A DNA stretch of 64,000 nt from Modestobacter italicus (GTDB taxonomy: Bacteria > Actinomycetota > Actinomycetes > Mycobacteriales > Geodermatophilaceae). The translations under genes and the position numbers were made by a program. The notes below the pieces were generated by a model. The model was not told the DNA's origin and did no database searches. It saw only the letters and a program-made list of their open reading frames with translations. Location of the stretch: positions 62,001 to 126,000 of the forward strand of contig NZ_JABGCJ010000004.1 of NCBI RefSeq assembly GCF_019799965.1. Reading direction: 5' to 3'. Positions 24,984 to 34,700 of the stretch are shown in pieces. The first letter of the stretch is position 1, and every line of letters begins with the position of its first letter.

Positions 24984-25760
24984 ATGACGACGACGGCTGC
25001 ACAGGGTCCTCCGGGAGGGGTCGTGTCCACCAGTTCCGGTCAGCAGGCACCCGGCTCCCCCACGCCCGAGGCCCGCCTGCTCGTGGTCGACGACGAGCCG
25101 AACATCCGCGAGCTGCTCTCGGCCAGCCTCAGGTTCGCCGGGTTCGAGGTCGCCACCGCGCCCGACGGGCAGCAGGCGCTGGCGGCCGTCGACGAGTTCC
25201 GCCCCGACCTGCTGGTGCTCGACGTGATGATGCCGGGCCTGGACGGCTTCGGCGTCGTCCGCCGGCTGCGGCAGAACGGCACGCACACCCCGGTGCTCTT
25301 CCTCACCGCCCGGGACGCCGGCGAGGACAAGGTCACCGGCCTCACCCTCGGCGGCGACGACTACGTGACGAAGCCGTTCAGCCTGGACGAGGTGCTGGCC
25401 CGCATCCGTGCGGTGCTGCGGCGCAGCCAGGCCGTGCAGCAGGCCAGCGAGTCGCCCAAGCTCACCTTCGCCGACATCGAGCTGGACGAGGAGTCGCACG
25501 AGGTCCTCAAGGCCGGGAAGCTGGTCAGCCTCTCCCCCACGGAGTTCAAGCTGCTCCGCTACCTGATGACCAACTCCGGCCGGGTGCTGTCCAAGGCGCA
25601 GATCCTCGACCACGTGTGGAACTACGACTTCAACGGCGAGGCCAACGTCGTGGAGTCCTACATCTCCTACCTGCGCCGCAAGATCGACACGACCGAACCG
25701 CGGTTGCTGCACACCCTCCGCGGCGTCGGCTACTCGCTGCGACTGCCGCGCGGAACGTGA
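24984..25760 (+). CDS. OmpR-family response regulator
   Basis: A 258-residue regulator. Receiver residues: the acidic pair in LLVVDDEPN, phospho-acceptor Asp80 in LLVLDVMMPG, and Lys in DDYVTKPFSLDEV. The winged helix has LSPTEFKLLRYLMTNSGRVLSKAQIL, then YISYLRRKID. It resembles the TcrA/MprA group of actinobacterial regulators and the second regulator in this window (60680). The ATG at 24984 is used; GTG 25023 is possible. Its stop overlaps the kinase start (GTGA), so they form a coupled two-component system. The signal is unknown. Confidence 0.94.
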   Translation: MTTTAAQGPPGGVVSTSSGQQAPGSPTPEARLLVVDDEPNIRELLSASLRFAGFEVATAPDGQQALAAVDEFRPDLLVLDVMMPGLDGFGVVRRLRQNGTHTPVLFLTARDAGEDKVTGLTLGGDDYVTKPFSLDEVLARIRAVLRRSQAVQQASESPKLTFADIELDEESHEVLKAGKLVSLSPTEFKLLRYLMTNSGRVLSKAQILDHVWNYDFNGEANVVESYISYLRRKIDTTEPRLLHTLRGVGYSLRLPRGT

Positions 25761-27328
25761 CCACTGCCGCCCCCGCGCCGCCCACCACGCCGGCGCCACC
25801 GGGCCCCATCGGCCCGGGCCAGATGAGCCGGCGACCGTCCCACCCCGGGCAGCGCATCCCGTTGCGGGTGACCCTGGTGGCCCTGCTGGTCGCCCTCGTC
25901 GCCGTGGCCCTCACCGCCACCGGTGTCGCGGCCACCTCGTTCCTCCGCGACTACCTGCTGCAGCAGCAGGACACCCAGCTCACCGCCGCCCGCGACCAGC
26001 TGGCCCAGCAGCCGGTCGCGCTCAGCGAGGCCTGCGGGCGCCAGGAGCTGCGGCTCCCCAGCAACCTGTACGTCGCATGCCTCGAGGTCGCGCCCGAGGA
26101 CGCCGACCTCCTCGTCTACCAGGGCCCCAGGGACGACGACGCCCTCCCCGACGTCGGCGACCTGGACGCGGCGTCCGTCGGCCTGGACGGGACCAAGGCG
26201 TTCTCCGTGCGCTCGGAAGACCGGCACACGACCTGGCGGATGGCCGCGATCCGGGTTCCCGGCACCCCGGTGAGCGACGAGTTCGTGCTCCTCGTGGCGC
26301 TCGACCTCTCCGACGACGAGGCGGCCCTGGGCCGGCTGGTGCGGATCGAGCTGGTGGTCGGCCTGCTGGTCCTGGTGGTGCTCGGCGTGGCCGGCTACCT
26401 GCTGGTCCGCAGCAGCCTGCGTCCGCTGCAGGAGGTCGAGCACACCGCGCAGGCGATCGCCGCCGGCGACCTGTCCCGCCGCGTTCCGGTCGGGGACGAG
26501 CGCACGGAGGTCGGCCGGCTGTCCACCGCGCTCAACGGCATGCTCGGCCGGATCGAGAGCTCCTTCCGCGCCCAGCAGGCCTCCGAGGAGCAGGCGGTCG
26601 CCTCCGAGGCGCGGATGCGCCGCTTCGTCGCCGACGCCAGCCACGAGCTGCGCACCCCGCTGACCTCGATCCGCGGGTTCGCCGAGCTGCACCGGCAGGG
26701 TGCGGTCCGCGGCCCGGAGGACACCGGCCGGATCATGCAGCGGATCGAGGCGGAGGCGACCCGGATGGGCCTGCTGGTCGAGGACCTGCTGCAGCTGGCC
26801 CGGCTGGACCAGCAGCGGCCGCTGACGCTGGGCCCGGTGGACCTGGCCGAGCTGGCCGGGGACGCCGTCCACGACGCCCGGGCCGTGCAGCCCGACCGGC
26901 CGCTGGGCCTGCAGCTGGACCCCTCGCTGACCGACGCGCCGGTGGTGCGCGGGGACGAGGCGCGGCTGCGGCAGGTGATCGGGAACCTGGTCACCAACGC
27001 GCTCACGCACACGCCGGTCGACGCCCGGGTGACCGTGCGGCTGTCCGAGGACCCGGCCGAGCCGGGCACGGTGGTGCTCGCGGTCAGCGACGAGGGGCCC
27101 GGCCTGGCCCCGGCGGACGCCGAGCGGGTGTTCGAGCGGTTCTACCGGGTCGACGCCTCGCGCACCCGCGCCGCCGGCGGCACCGGCCTCGGCCTGTCGA
27201 TCGTGGCCTCCCTCGTGGCGGCGCACGGTGGCCGGGTCGAGCTCCTCACCGCCCCGGGGGAGGGCGCGACCTTCGCCGTCCACCTGCCCCGGTCGGGCCC
27301 GGCCACGGTCGAGCCGGGACCCGCCTGA
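25757..27328 (+). CDS. Sensor histidine kinase, partner of the 24984 regulator
   Basis: A 523-residue membrane kinase: two helices at about 37-57 and 193-215 enclose an extracytoplasmic sensor of about 135 residues with two Cys residues. HAMP follows, then HisKA with His296 in DASHELRTPLTSIRGFAEL, and HATPase with the N box (NLVTNALTH), DEGPGLAP and GGTGLGLSI. The N-terminus is Pro-rich (TPAPPGPIGPG). The GTG at 25757 overlaps the regulator's stop by four bases. Confidence 0.94.
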   Translation: MTTAAPAPPTTPAPPGPIGPGQMSRRPSHPGQRIPLRVTLVALLVALVAVALTATGVAATSFLRDYLLQQQDTQLTAARDQLAQQPVALSEACGRQELRLPSNLYVACLEVAPEDADLLVYQGPRDDDALPDVGDLDAASVGLDGTKAFSVRSEDRHTTWRMAAIRVPGTPVSDEFVLLVALDLSDDEAALGRLVRIELVVGLLVLVVLGVAGYLLVRSSLRPLQEVEHTAQAIAAGDLSRRVPVGDERTEVGRLSTALNGMLGRIESSFRAQQASEEQAVASEARMRRFVADASHELRTPLTSIRGFAELHRQGAVRGPEDTGRIMQRIEAEATRMGLLVEDLLQLARLDQQRPLTLGPVDLAELAGDAVHDARAVQPDRPLGLQLDPSLTDAPVVRGDEARLRQVIGNLVTNALTHTPVDARVTVRLSEDPAEPGTVVLAVSDEGPGLAPADAERVFERFYRVDASRTRAAGGTGLGLSIVASLVAAHGGRVELLTAPGEGATFAVHLPRSGPATVEPGPA

Positions 27329-27362
27329 GTCGACCGGGCCGCCCGGCTGGTCTGATCCACCG

Positions 27363-28067
27363 GTGACCACGGAGACGACGGCGGACCAGGCGGAGCTGCT
27401 GGCGGCCGTCACCGAGCTCGGCAGCGCCCTGCGGGAGCTGGTCGGCACCTCGGTGACGACGACGGTGGACCCCGGCGAGCTGCGGGCCGCGGCCGCCACG
27501 GCCCGCGAGCTCAGTGCCCGGCTGGCGGCCTCCCGCCGCCGCCGCGACCAGCTGCCGGTGCTCGACGACCCGGTGCGGTTCCGCCGGGTGTTCAACCCGG
27601 TCACCGGGGTCGGCAGCGCGCTGGCCCCGCCGCTGGACATCCGGCGGGAGGGCGGCGGCGTGGTGGCCGAGGCGGTGCTGGGCCTGCCCTACGAGGGCCC
27701 GCCCAGCTACGTGCACGGGGGCATGAGCGCGCTGCTGATGGACCAGCTGCTGGGCTCGGCGGCGATCGTCGCCGGGCTGTGGGGCATGACGGCCCGGCTC
27801 GAGCTGGACTACCGCCGTCCGGTGCCGCTGGAGACCCGGCTGCTGCTGCGCGCCGCGGTCACCGAGACGGTCGGCCGCAAGGTGGTGGTCACCGGCACGA
27901 TCGCGCTGGCCGACGCCCCGGAGCAGCCGCTCGTGGAGGCGCGCGGCGTCTTCGTCACCCCGCGGCCGGAGCGCTCGGCGGAGTACTTCGGCTCGATCAC
28001 CGACGCCGACGGGCGCCCCTCCCCGCCCGGGCGGCCCAGCGACGCGACCGCGGTGACCGAGGCCTGA
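27363..28067 (+). CDS. PaaI/hotdog-fold thioesterase
   Basis: A 234-residue protein: an N-terminal helical region of about 90 residues, then a hotdog domain with YVHGGMSALLMDQLLGSAA, where HGG is the usual substrate-binding turn and the Asp the likely catalytic residue, and LELDYRRPVPLET. Such enzymes hydrolyse acyl-CoA; the acyl group is unknown. It starts 34 bases after the kinase gene. Some actinobacterial PaaI proteins carry the same N-terminal helices. Confidence 0.87.
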   Translation: MTTETTADQAELLAAVTELGSALRELVGTSVTTTVDPGELRAAAATARELSARLAASRRRRDQLPVLDDPVRFRRVFNPVTGVGSALAPPLDIRREGGGVVAEAVLGLPYEGPPSYVHGGMSALLMDQLLGSAAIVAGLWGMTARLELDYRRPVPLETRLLLRAAVTETVGRKVVVTGTIALADAPEQPLVEARGVFVTPRPERSAEYFGSITDADGRPSPPGRPSDATAVTEA

Positions 28068-28204
28068 GACCCACCGGGCGACGGGGGCAGGGGCGCCATG
28101 CCGGACACTGGTGCCCGGGAATCCCCACCACACCGATGGGGTTGCCCCACTGAACTGCGTCACCGCCCGGTGACGCCTGCCGCCGTCCCCGGGAGCCCGA
28201 CAGC

Positions 28205-29113
28205 GTGACGACCCCCGATCACCGGCTCAGCCAGCTCCAGACGCTGGAGGCCGAGTCCGTCCACGTGCTGCGCGAGGTGGCCGCCGAGTCCGAGCGCCCG
28301 GTGCTGCTCTTCTCCGGCGGCAAGGACTCCATCGTGATGCTGGAGCTGGCCCGCAAGGCGTTCGCACCGGCCCGCATCCCCTTCCCGGTGATGCACGTGG
28401 ACACCGGGCTGAACTTCCCCGAGGTGCTGGAGTTCCGGGACAAGCGGGTCGCCGAGCTGGGCGTGGAGCTGGTGGTCGCCTCGGTGCCCGACGCGATCGC
28501 CGCCGGCACGGTGCGGGAGGAGCCCAACGGCTCGCGCAACCGGATCCAGACGCCGGTGCTGCTGGACGCGGTCGAGCAGCACGGCTTCACCGCCCTGTTC
28601 GGCGGGGCCCGCCGGGACGAGGACAAGGCCCGGGCCAAGGAGCGGGTGTTCTCCTTCCGCGACGAGTTCGGCCAGTGGGACCCGAAGAACCAGCGCCCGG
28701 AGCTGTGGGACCTCTACAACGGCCGCACCCACCTCGGTGAGTCGATCCGGGTGTTCCCGCTGTCGAACTGGACCGAGCTGGACATCTGGGGCTACATCGC
28801 CCAGGAGGAGATCGCGATCCCCCAGCTCTACCTGGCGCAGGAGCGGGACGTCGTCGACCGGCAGGGGATGCTCTACGCGGTCAACCAGTTCATCACCCCG
28901 CGGGACGGCGAGCCGGTGCTGCGCGAGAGCGTCCGGTACCGCACCGTCGGCGACGCGAACCTGACCGCCGCCGTCCGCTCGACGGCGACCACCGTCGCGG
29001 AGGTCATCGCCGAGATCGCCGTCACCCGGCTGACCGAGCGCGGCGCCACCCGCGGTGACGACAAGGTCAGCGACGCCGCCATGGAGGACCGGAAGAAGGA
29101 GGGCTACTTCTGA
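28205..29113 (+). CDS. cysD: Sulfate adenylyltransferase subunit 2 (CysD)
   Basis: A 302-residue ATP-PPi synthetase-type subunit that makes adenosine 5'-phosphosulfate from ATP and sulfate with CysN. The PP-loop LLFSGGKDS is at residues 34-42; GGARRDEDKARAKER and WTELDIWGYI are CysD signatures. The start is GTG at 28205. A 36-codon ORF ends on it, but I do not give it weight. The stop overlaps the cysN ATG (TGATGA). This is the entry step of assimilatory sulfate reduction. Confidence 0.96.
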   Translation: MTTPDHRLSQLQTLEAESVHVLREVAAESERPVLLFSGGKDSIVMLELARKAFAPARIPFPVMHVDTGLNFPEVLEFRDKRVAELGVELVVASVPDAIAAGTVREEPNGSRNRIQTPVLLDAVEQHGFTALFGGARRDEDKARAKERVFSFRDEFGQWDPKNQRPELWDLYNGRTHLGESIRVFPLSNWTELDIWGYIAQEEIAIPQLYLAQERDVVDRQGMLYAVNQFITPRDGEPVLRESVRYRTVGDANLTAAVRSTATTVAEVIAEIAVTRLTERGATRGDDKVSDAAMEDRKKEGYF

Positions 29114-30414
29114 TGAGCGCGCTCTCCCAGGCAGCCGCCGAGATCGCCACCGCTCGCAAGGACATCCTGCGGATCGCCACCGCCGGCTCGGTCGACGACG
29201 GCAAGAGCACCCTGATCGGCCGGCTGCTCTACGACAGCAAGGCCGTCTTCGAGGACCAGTACGCGGCGATCGAGCGGGCCAGCCGCGGCGACTACGTCGA
29301 CCTGGCGCTGCTCACCGACGGCCTGCGGGCCGAGCGCGAGCAGGGCATCACCATCGACGTCGCGTACCGGTACTTCACCACCCCGCGGCGCACGTTCATC
29401 CTCGCCGACACCCCCGGGCACGTGCAGTACACCCGGAACATGGTCACCGGCGCCTCCACCGCGGACCTCGCGATCGTGCTGGTCGACGCCCGCAAGGGGA
29501 TGGTCGAGCAGAGCCGGCGGCACGCCTTCCTCGCCTCCCTGCTGCGGGTGCCGCACCTGGTCGTGGCGGTCAACAAGATGGACCTGGTCGACTGGTCGGA
29601 GGAGGTCTTCGAGGGCATCCGCGACGAGTTCGCGGCGTTCGCCACCAAGCTCGAGGTGCCCGACCTGACCGTCGTCCCGATCTCGGCGCTCCAGGGCGAC
29701 AACGTGGTGACCCGCTCGGCGAACATGCCCTGGTACGAGGGGACGTCGCTGCTGCACCACCTGGAGCACGTGCACGTGGCCAGCGACCGGAACCTGGTCG
29801 ACGCCCGGTTCCCGGTGCAGTACGTGATCCGGCCGCAGGTCCTGGGCCCCGACAGCGCTGCGTTCCACGACTACCGCGGCTACGCCGGCCGGGTGGCTGC
29901 CGGGGTGCTGCGTCCTGGCGACGAGGTCCAGGTGCTGCCCAGCGGGCTGACCACCACGATCGCCGCCATCGACGGCCCGAACGGCCCGCTGGACGCCGCC
30001 TTCCCGCCGATGTCGGTGACGGTGCGGCTGGCCGACGACCTGGACGTCTCGCGCGGGGACATGATCTGCCGGCCGCACAACGCCCCGCACGTCACGCAGG
30101 ACCTCGACGCCATGGTCAGCTGGATGGCCGACGCGCCGCTGGTGCCGCGGATGCGGCTGGCGGTCAAGCACACCACCCGCACGGTGCGCGCGATGGTCAA
30201 GGACGTGCAGTACCGGCTGGACGTGAACAGCCTGCACCGCGACACCGACGCGACCGGCCTGGGGCTCAACGACATCGGGCGGGTCCGGTTCCGCACCACC
30301 CAGCCGCTGTTCGTCGACGACTACCACCGCAACCGGGTCACCGGCCGGTTCATCCTGATCGACGAGTCCACCAACGCCACCGTCGGCGCCGGGATGCTCA
30401 CCCCCGCAGGCTGA
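29113..30414 (+). CDS. cysN: Sulfate adenylyltransferase subunit 1 (CysN), GTPase
   Basis: A 433-residue translation-factor-like GTPase whose GTP hydrolysis drives APS formation by CysD. The P-loop GSVDDGKST is at residues 25-33, the switch region EQGITIDVAYRYFTTPRR, G3 DTPGH, and G4 NKMDL. Length shows it is the stand-alone form: the APS kinase (CysC) domain fused in mycobacterial CysNC is absent. It ends at a perfect 13-bp hairpin. cysH and cysC are not in the window. Confidence 0.96.
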   Translation: MSALSQAAAEIATARKDILRIATAGSVDDGKSTLIGRLLYDSKAVFEDQYAAIERASRGDYVDLALLTDGLRAEREQGITIDVAYRYFTTPRRTFILADTPGHVQYTRNMVTGASTADLAIVLVDARKGMVEQSRRHAFLASLLRVPHLVVAVNKMDLVDWSEEVFEGIRDEFAAFATKLEVPDLTVVPISALQGDNVVTRSANMPWYEGTSLLHHLEHVHVASDRNLVDARFPVQYVIRPQVLGPDSAAFHDYRGYAGRVAAGVLRPGDEVQVLPSGLTTTIAAIDGPNGPLDAAFPPMSVTVRLADDLDVSRGDMICRPHNAPHVTQDLDAMVSWMADAPLVPRMRLAVKHTTRTVRAMVKDVQYRLDVNSLHRDTDATGLGLNDIGRVRFRTTQPLFVDDYHRNRVTGRFILIDESTNATVGAGMLTPAG

Positions 30415-30441
30415 CCCGGCCGGGTCCCACCCCCGGGCGCA

Positions 30442-30471
30442 CGCGACGCCGTCCGCGAGGACGGCGTCGCG
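30442..30471. terminator. Perfect 13-bp hairpin after cysN
   Basis: CGCGACGCCGTCC (30442-30454) and GGACGGCGTCGCG (30459-30471) pair fully around a GCGA (GNRA) tetraloop. It lies between convergent cysN and the 60-residue gene, so it is probably a bidirectional terminator. Confidence 0.8.
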
Positions 30472-30483
30472 GTACCGCCCGCG

Positions 30484-30666
30484 TCAGGCCTGCGGGTCCG
30501 TGGCCGCGCTGGGCGCGGGGGTCTCGGCGGCCTCGCCGTTCCAGTCCTTGCCGGCCTCGTCGGCGTTCTCCGAGGCACTGTCGGTCTGACCGGCGACGGC
30601 CTGGACCATCTCCTCGTCCGACAGCCCCTCGCCGGCGGCCTCGGTGTGGCTGGTCGGCTCACTCAT
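30484..30666 (-). CDS. Small acidic hypothetical protein, 60 residues
   Basis: Acidic, Ala-rich, low-complexity protein (LSDEEMVQAVAGQTDSASEN). AAGGAG lies seven bases before the ATG at 30666, a perfect ribosome binding site, so it is very likely translated. No membrane segment, no Cys. The composition recalls small actinobacterial stress proteins, but no family is recognised. Confidence 0.6.
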   Translation of the reverse strand: MSEPTSHTEAAGEGLSDEEMVQAVAGQTDSASENADEAGKDWNGEAAETPAPSAATDPQA

Positions 30667-30741
30667 GCGATGACTCCTTCGTCTGGCGATCGCGGTCTCC
30701 CCGACCGTCCCCGCCGCCGGTGCGACGCAAACCCGCCGCGG

Positions 30742-31146
30742 TCAGCCCTCGTCCGGCTCCCCGACGCCGGTGGGCGACAGCTCGAACCACACCCGCTTGC
30801 CACCGCGGTGCTCCTCGGCGCCCCACCGGTCGGCGATGGCGGCTACCAGCCGCATCCCCCGGCCGCGCTCCGCGGTGTGCGACAGCTCACGCACCACCGG
30901 CATCACCGCGGAGCCGTCCAGCACACCGATCCGCAGCCAGGCCCCGGCGAGCGAGAGCTCGAGGGTGAGCACGTCGACGCCCGCATGGTCGACGACGTTG
31001 GCCACCAGCTCGGTGACCAGCAGCTCGGCGTCCTCGCGGTCCTGCGGGGCGTGCCAGGTGCGCAACACGTCCCGCACGAGCCGGCGGGCCAAGGGGACGC
31101 TGCTGGCGATCGGGGGCAGGTCGACGCTCGCGGTGAAGGTGGCCAT
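30742..31146 (-). CDS. ATP-binding protein of the RsbW/SpoIIAB-like (HATPase_c_2) family
   Basis: A 134-residue single-domain GHKL ATPase. ELLVTELVANVVDHAG is the N box, IGVLDGSAVMP the G1-like segment with DxG, and ERGRGMRLVAAIADRWG the G2 box. Such proteins are anti-sigma factors or orphan regulatory kinases in actinobacteria. No sigma factor or antagonist gene is next to it, so its partner is unknown. The ATG at 31146 gives the usual N-terminus. Confidence 0.87.
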   Translation of the reverse strand: MATFTASVDLPPIASSVPLARRLVRDVLRTWHAPQDREDAELLVTELVANVVDHAGVDVLTLELSLAGAWLRIGVLDGSAVMPVVRELSHTAERGRGMRLVAAIADRWGAEEHRGGKRVWFELSPTGVGEPDEG

Positions 31147-31233
31147 GGGTCCCGTCTCAGCTGTCCTCGGCCCAGTTGGGCACAACCGGATGTTCGCCCA
31201 ACCATGACACCCGTGAGAGTGACGTGCAACCCC

Positions 31234-31260
31234 TGTTGCATGCAACACCTACTGCATGCA
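31234..31260. promoter_or_regulatory. TGTTGCATGCAACA palindrome and TGCATGCA repeat in a divergent promoter region
   Basis: A perfect 14-bp palindrome (31234-31247) is followed by TGCATGCA (31253-31260); GTGCAAC half-sites flank it at 31224 and 31275. TAGTGT (31278-31283) is the likely -10 for the HTH gene. A related GTTGCG-N7-CGCAAC site lies before the MarR gene at 35788, so one regulator may act at both. Confidence 0.5.
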
Positions 31261-31333
31261 ATGCCTGTTCAGTCCGGTAGTGTGCAACTCAGACAGCGGT
31301 GCCAGCCCACCGCACGAGCACTCGGAGGTCCCC

Positions 31334-31702
31334 GTGAGCGCCACCGACGTCCCGGTCGAGGACGAGGCGACCCGCGCGCTCTGCACGCTGATGGAGGAGC
31401 TGGACACGTGCACCGCCCAGCTGGAGCAGGCCCGCGAGCGGGCCGAGGTCCTGCTGCGGAACCGGCGAGCCGGCCAGTCGTGGGCCGAGATCGTCGCCGG
31501 CGAGGAGCGGCCGCTCATCGTGGAACAGCTCAGCAGCGTGCTGTCCACCCTGTCCACCGCCGGGGCCGACTGGCGCCGGGAACAGGCCGCCGCCCTCCAG
31601 GCCGAGCACGTGAGCATCAACCGGATCGCCGCGATGTTCGGCGTCACCCGGCAGCGGGTCTCCGCGCTCCTCAAGGAGTCGGGCAGCCCCGAGACCGACT
31701 GA
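31334..31702 (+). CDS. Small helix-turn-helix protein
   Basis: A 122-residue protein with a helical N-terminal part (EELDTCTAQLEQARERAEVL), a WAEIVAG segment, and a C-terminal helix-turn-helix INRIAAMFGVTRQRVSALL at about 96-114, of the kind found in sigma region 4 or MarR-like proteins. GGAGG lies seven bases before the GTG. It is divergent from the ATPase gene and convergent with hrpA. Likely a DNA-binding regulator; the target is unknown, possibly its own palindromic promoter. Confidence 0.75.
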   Translation: MSATDVPVEDEATRALCTLMEELDTCTAQLEQARERAEVLLRNRRAGQSWAEIVAGEERPLIVEQLSSVLSTLSTAGADWRREQAAALQAEHVSINRIAAMFGVTRQRVSALLKESGSPETD

Positions 31703-31739
31703 AGCTCGCAGGCTCGCGGCGGGTCCTGCAGCGGTGCGG

Positions 31740-34700
31740 TCAGGCGCTGATGGCGTCGATGGCCTTGTAGACCCGCTGCTCGGAGACCGGCCGCGGCGTG
31801 CCGACGTGCTGGGCGAAGAGCCCGACCCGCAGCTCCTCGATCATCCAGCGCACCCGGGCCACCGGGTCGTCCGGCGCACCCGACGGCGGGACGGCGGCCC
31901 GCAACCGCTCGTACTCGGCGGTCACCGCGGCCACCTGCGCCGTCCAGAGCTGGTCGCGGGCGGCGTTGGCCGGCAGCTTCTCCAGCCGGTAGGCCATCGC
32001 GGTCAGGTAGCGCACCAGGTCCGGCAGCCGACGGCGCCCGGCGGTCGCGACGAACCCGCGGTGCAGCAGCCCGCCCATCTGCCGGCGCAGGTCGGCGATG
32101 GCGGCGTCGGGCACCCGCCGTCCGGGCGCGGCGCCGATCGCGACGGCCACCTCGCGGGCCTGGGTGAGCACCGCCTCCACCCGCCGGACGGCGTCGGTGG
32201 TCAGCGGCTGCAACTGCTCCCGCGCCGTCCCGACCAGGGCGGTGAACGCCGCCTCCGTGCGCGGCGGGCCCCCGGCGGCGGCGATCAGCTCGTCGGCCGC
32301 GGCGTCGACGCAGTCGGCGACCAGGTCGGGGATCTCGCCGTCCGGGTTGAACTGCAGCGCCAGCCGGGTGCGCGGTGAGATGCCCTTGACCACCTGCTTG
32401 ACCGGCGACCCGGCGACCAGCACCAGCAGCCGGCGCGCGCCGCGCCAGCTCAGCCTCGTGGCCTCCGCCTGGGTGGGCACCACCCGGACACCGACCGTCT
32501 CGCCCTCGTCGACCAGTGCGGGGAACGCGGTGACCACGTGCCCGCCGCGCTGCACCTCGACGGTGGCGGGCAGGTCGCCGAAGGTCCAGGTCGTCTGGCC
32601 GGTGCGCTCGTAGGTCGACGCCGCCCGGGCCAGGCTCGCCCGCGCCTGCGGGGCCACCTGGGCGCGCAGCGCCGACAGGTCCTTGCCCTGGGCCAGCGGG
32701 CGCTGCTGGTCGTCGAGCACCCGGAAGGTGGCGCGCAGGTGGGCGGGCACCTCGGCCGGCTGCCAGGCATCGGGCGGGATGACCACGGAGGTCGCCCGGC
32801 GCAGCTCGCGCTCCAGTGCCGGCAGCAGCGGCTCGGCCGGGTCGATGTGCGGCAGCACCTCGCGCACCCGGTCCGGGATCGGCACCAGCCCGCGGCGCAG
32901 CTGCTTGGGCAGCGAGCGCAGCAGCTCGGTGACCAGCTCGGCCCGCTGCCCGGGCACGGTGAACGACAGGGACTCCCCCGACGTGCTGGCGAGGGTGTCC
33001 AGCACGCCCAGCGGGACGTCGACGGTGACGCCGTCCTCGGCCGCCCCAGGGGCGAACGCGTAGGACAGCGGCAGGGTCAGCCCCTGGGTCAGCCGCACCT
33101 CGTCCGGGTAGTCCTCGGCCTGCACCTGCCCGGCCGCGGCCGCGTTGGTGAGCATCTCCGGGGTGAAGGTGAGCAGGTCCGGAGAAGTGCGCCGGGCCTC
33201 CTTCCACCAGCGGTCGAAGTGCCGGGTGGAGACGACGTCGGCGGGCACCCGGGCGTCGTACAGCTCGAACACCGTCTCGTCGTCCACCCGGATGTCGCGG
33301 CGCCGGGCCCGCTCCTCCAGCTCCGCGACCCGCTCGATCGCCGCCTGGTTCTCCGCCCAGAACCGGTGGTGCGTCGTCCACTCGCCCTGCACCAGGGCGT
33401 GCCGGATGAACAGCTCCCGGGAGACCACCGGGTCGATCGAGCCGTACTGCACCCGGCGGCCGACCACGAGCGGGAGGCCGTAGAGGGTGACCCGCTCGGT
33501 GGCGACGACCGAGCCGCGCTTGGCGTCCCACCGGGGCTCGCTGTACTGCCGCTTCACCAGGTGGTCGGCCAACCGCTCGACCACCTCCGGGTCGACCCGG
33601 GCCACCATGCGGGCGAACAGCCGGCTGGTCTCGACCAGCTCCGCGGCGACCACCCAGCGCGGCGGCTTCTTCGCCAGCGGGGTGCCCGGGGCGATCACGA
33701 ACCGGGTGTTGCGGGTGCCCAGGTACTCCCGGCTCCCGCGCTTGGGGCCGTTGTCGCGACTTTGGCCCTTCGCGGGCTCGGCCTGCATGCCGACCTGGGA
33801 GAGCAGGCCGGCCAGCAGGGCGGCGGTGACGCCGCGCTCGTCGGGGGCCGGGGCCAGCGTGCCGGTGGTCATGCCCAGCCGGCGGGCCGTGCTGCGCAGC
33901 TGGCCGTGCAGGTCCTGCCACTCGCGGATGCGCAGGTGGTGCAGGAACTCGCGCTTCACGGTGCGCCGGAACTGGTTGCCCGACAGCTCGTCCTGCTGCT
34001 CGGCCAGGTACCGCCACAGGTTCAGCAGCGCCAGGAAGTCGGAGTTCTCGTCGGCGAACCGCTTGTGCAGCTCGTCGGCGGCCTGCTGGTGCTCGGCCGG
34101 GCGCTCCCGCACGTCCTGCACGGTGAGGCCGGCGGCGATGACCAGCACCTCCTCCAGCACCCCGCGCCGGTCGGCCTCCACGACCATCCGGGCGATCCGG
34201 GGGTCCAGCGGCAGGGCGGCCAGCGCGCGGCCGGTCTCGGTGAGCTTCCCCTCACCGTCGAGGGCGGCGAGCTCCTCGAGCAGCGCGAGGCCGTCGGCGA
34301 CCGCGCGGCGGTCCGGCGGGTCGATGAACGGGAAGTCGGCGACGTCGCCCAGGTCGAGCGAGGCCATCTGCAGCAGCACCGACGCGAGGTTGGTGCGCAG
34401 GATCTCCGGGTCGGTGAACTCCGGCCGGGCGTCGAAGTCGGCTTGCGTGTACAGCCGGATCGCGATGCCCTCGCTGGTACGCCCGCACCGGCCCGACCGC
34501 TGCCGAGCCGAGGCCTGGCTGATCGGCTCGATCGGCAGCCGCTGCACCTTGGTGCGATGGCTGTACCGGGAGATGCGCGCGGTGCCCGGGTCGACGACGT
34601 ACTTGATGCCGGGCACCGTCAGTGACGTCTCGGCGACGTTGGTGGCCAGCACGATCCGGCGGCCGGTGTGCGGCTGGAAGACCTTGTGCTGGTCGGCGGC

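Noticed and set aside
28098-28208. 36-codon ORF ending on the cysD start codon (GTGA overlap)
   Set aside because: No ribosome binding site, no convincing promoter at leaderless distance, only one Cys codon; not the known leader pattern.
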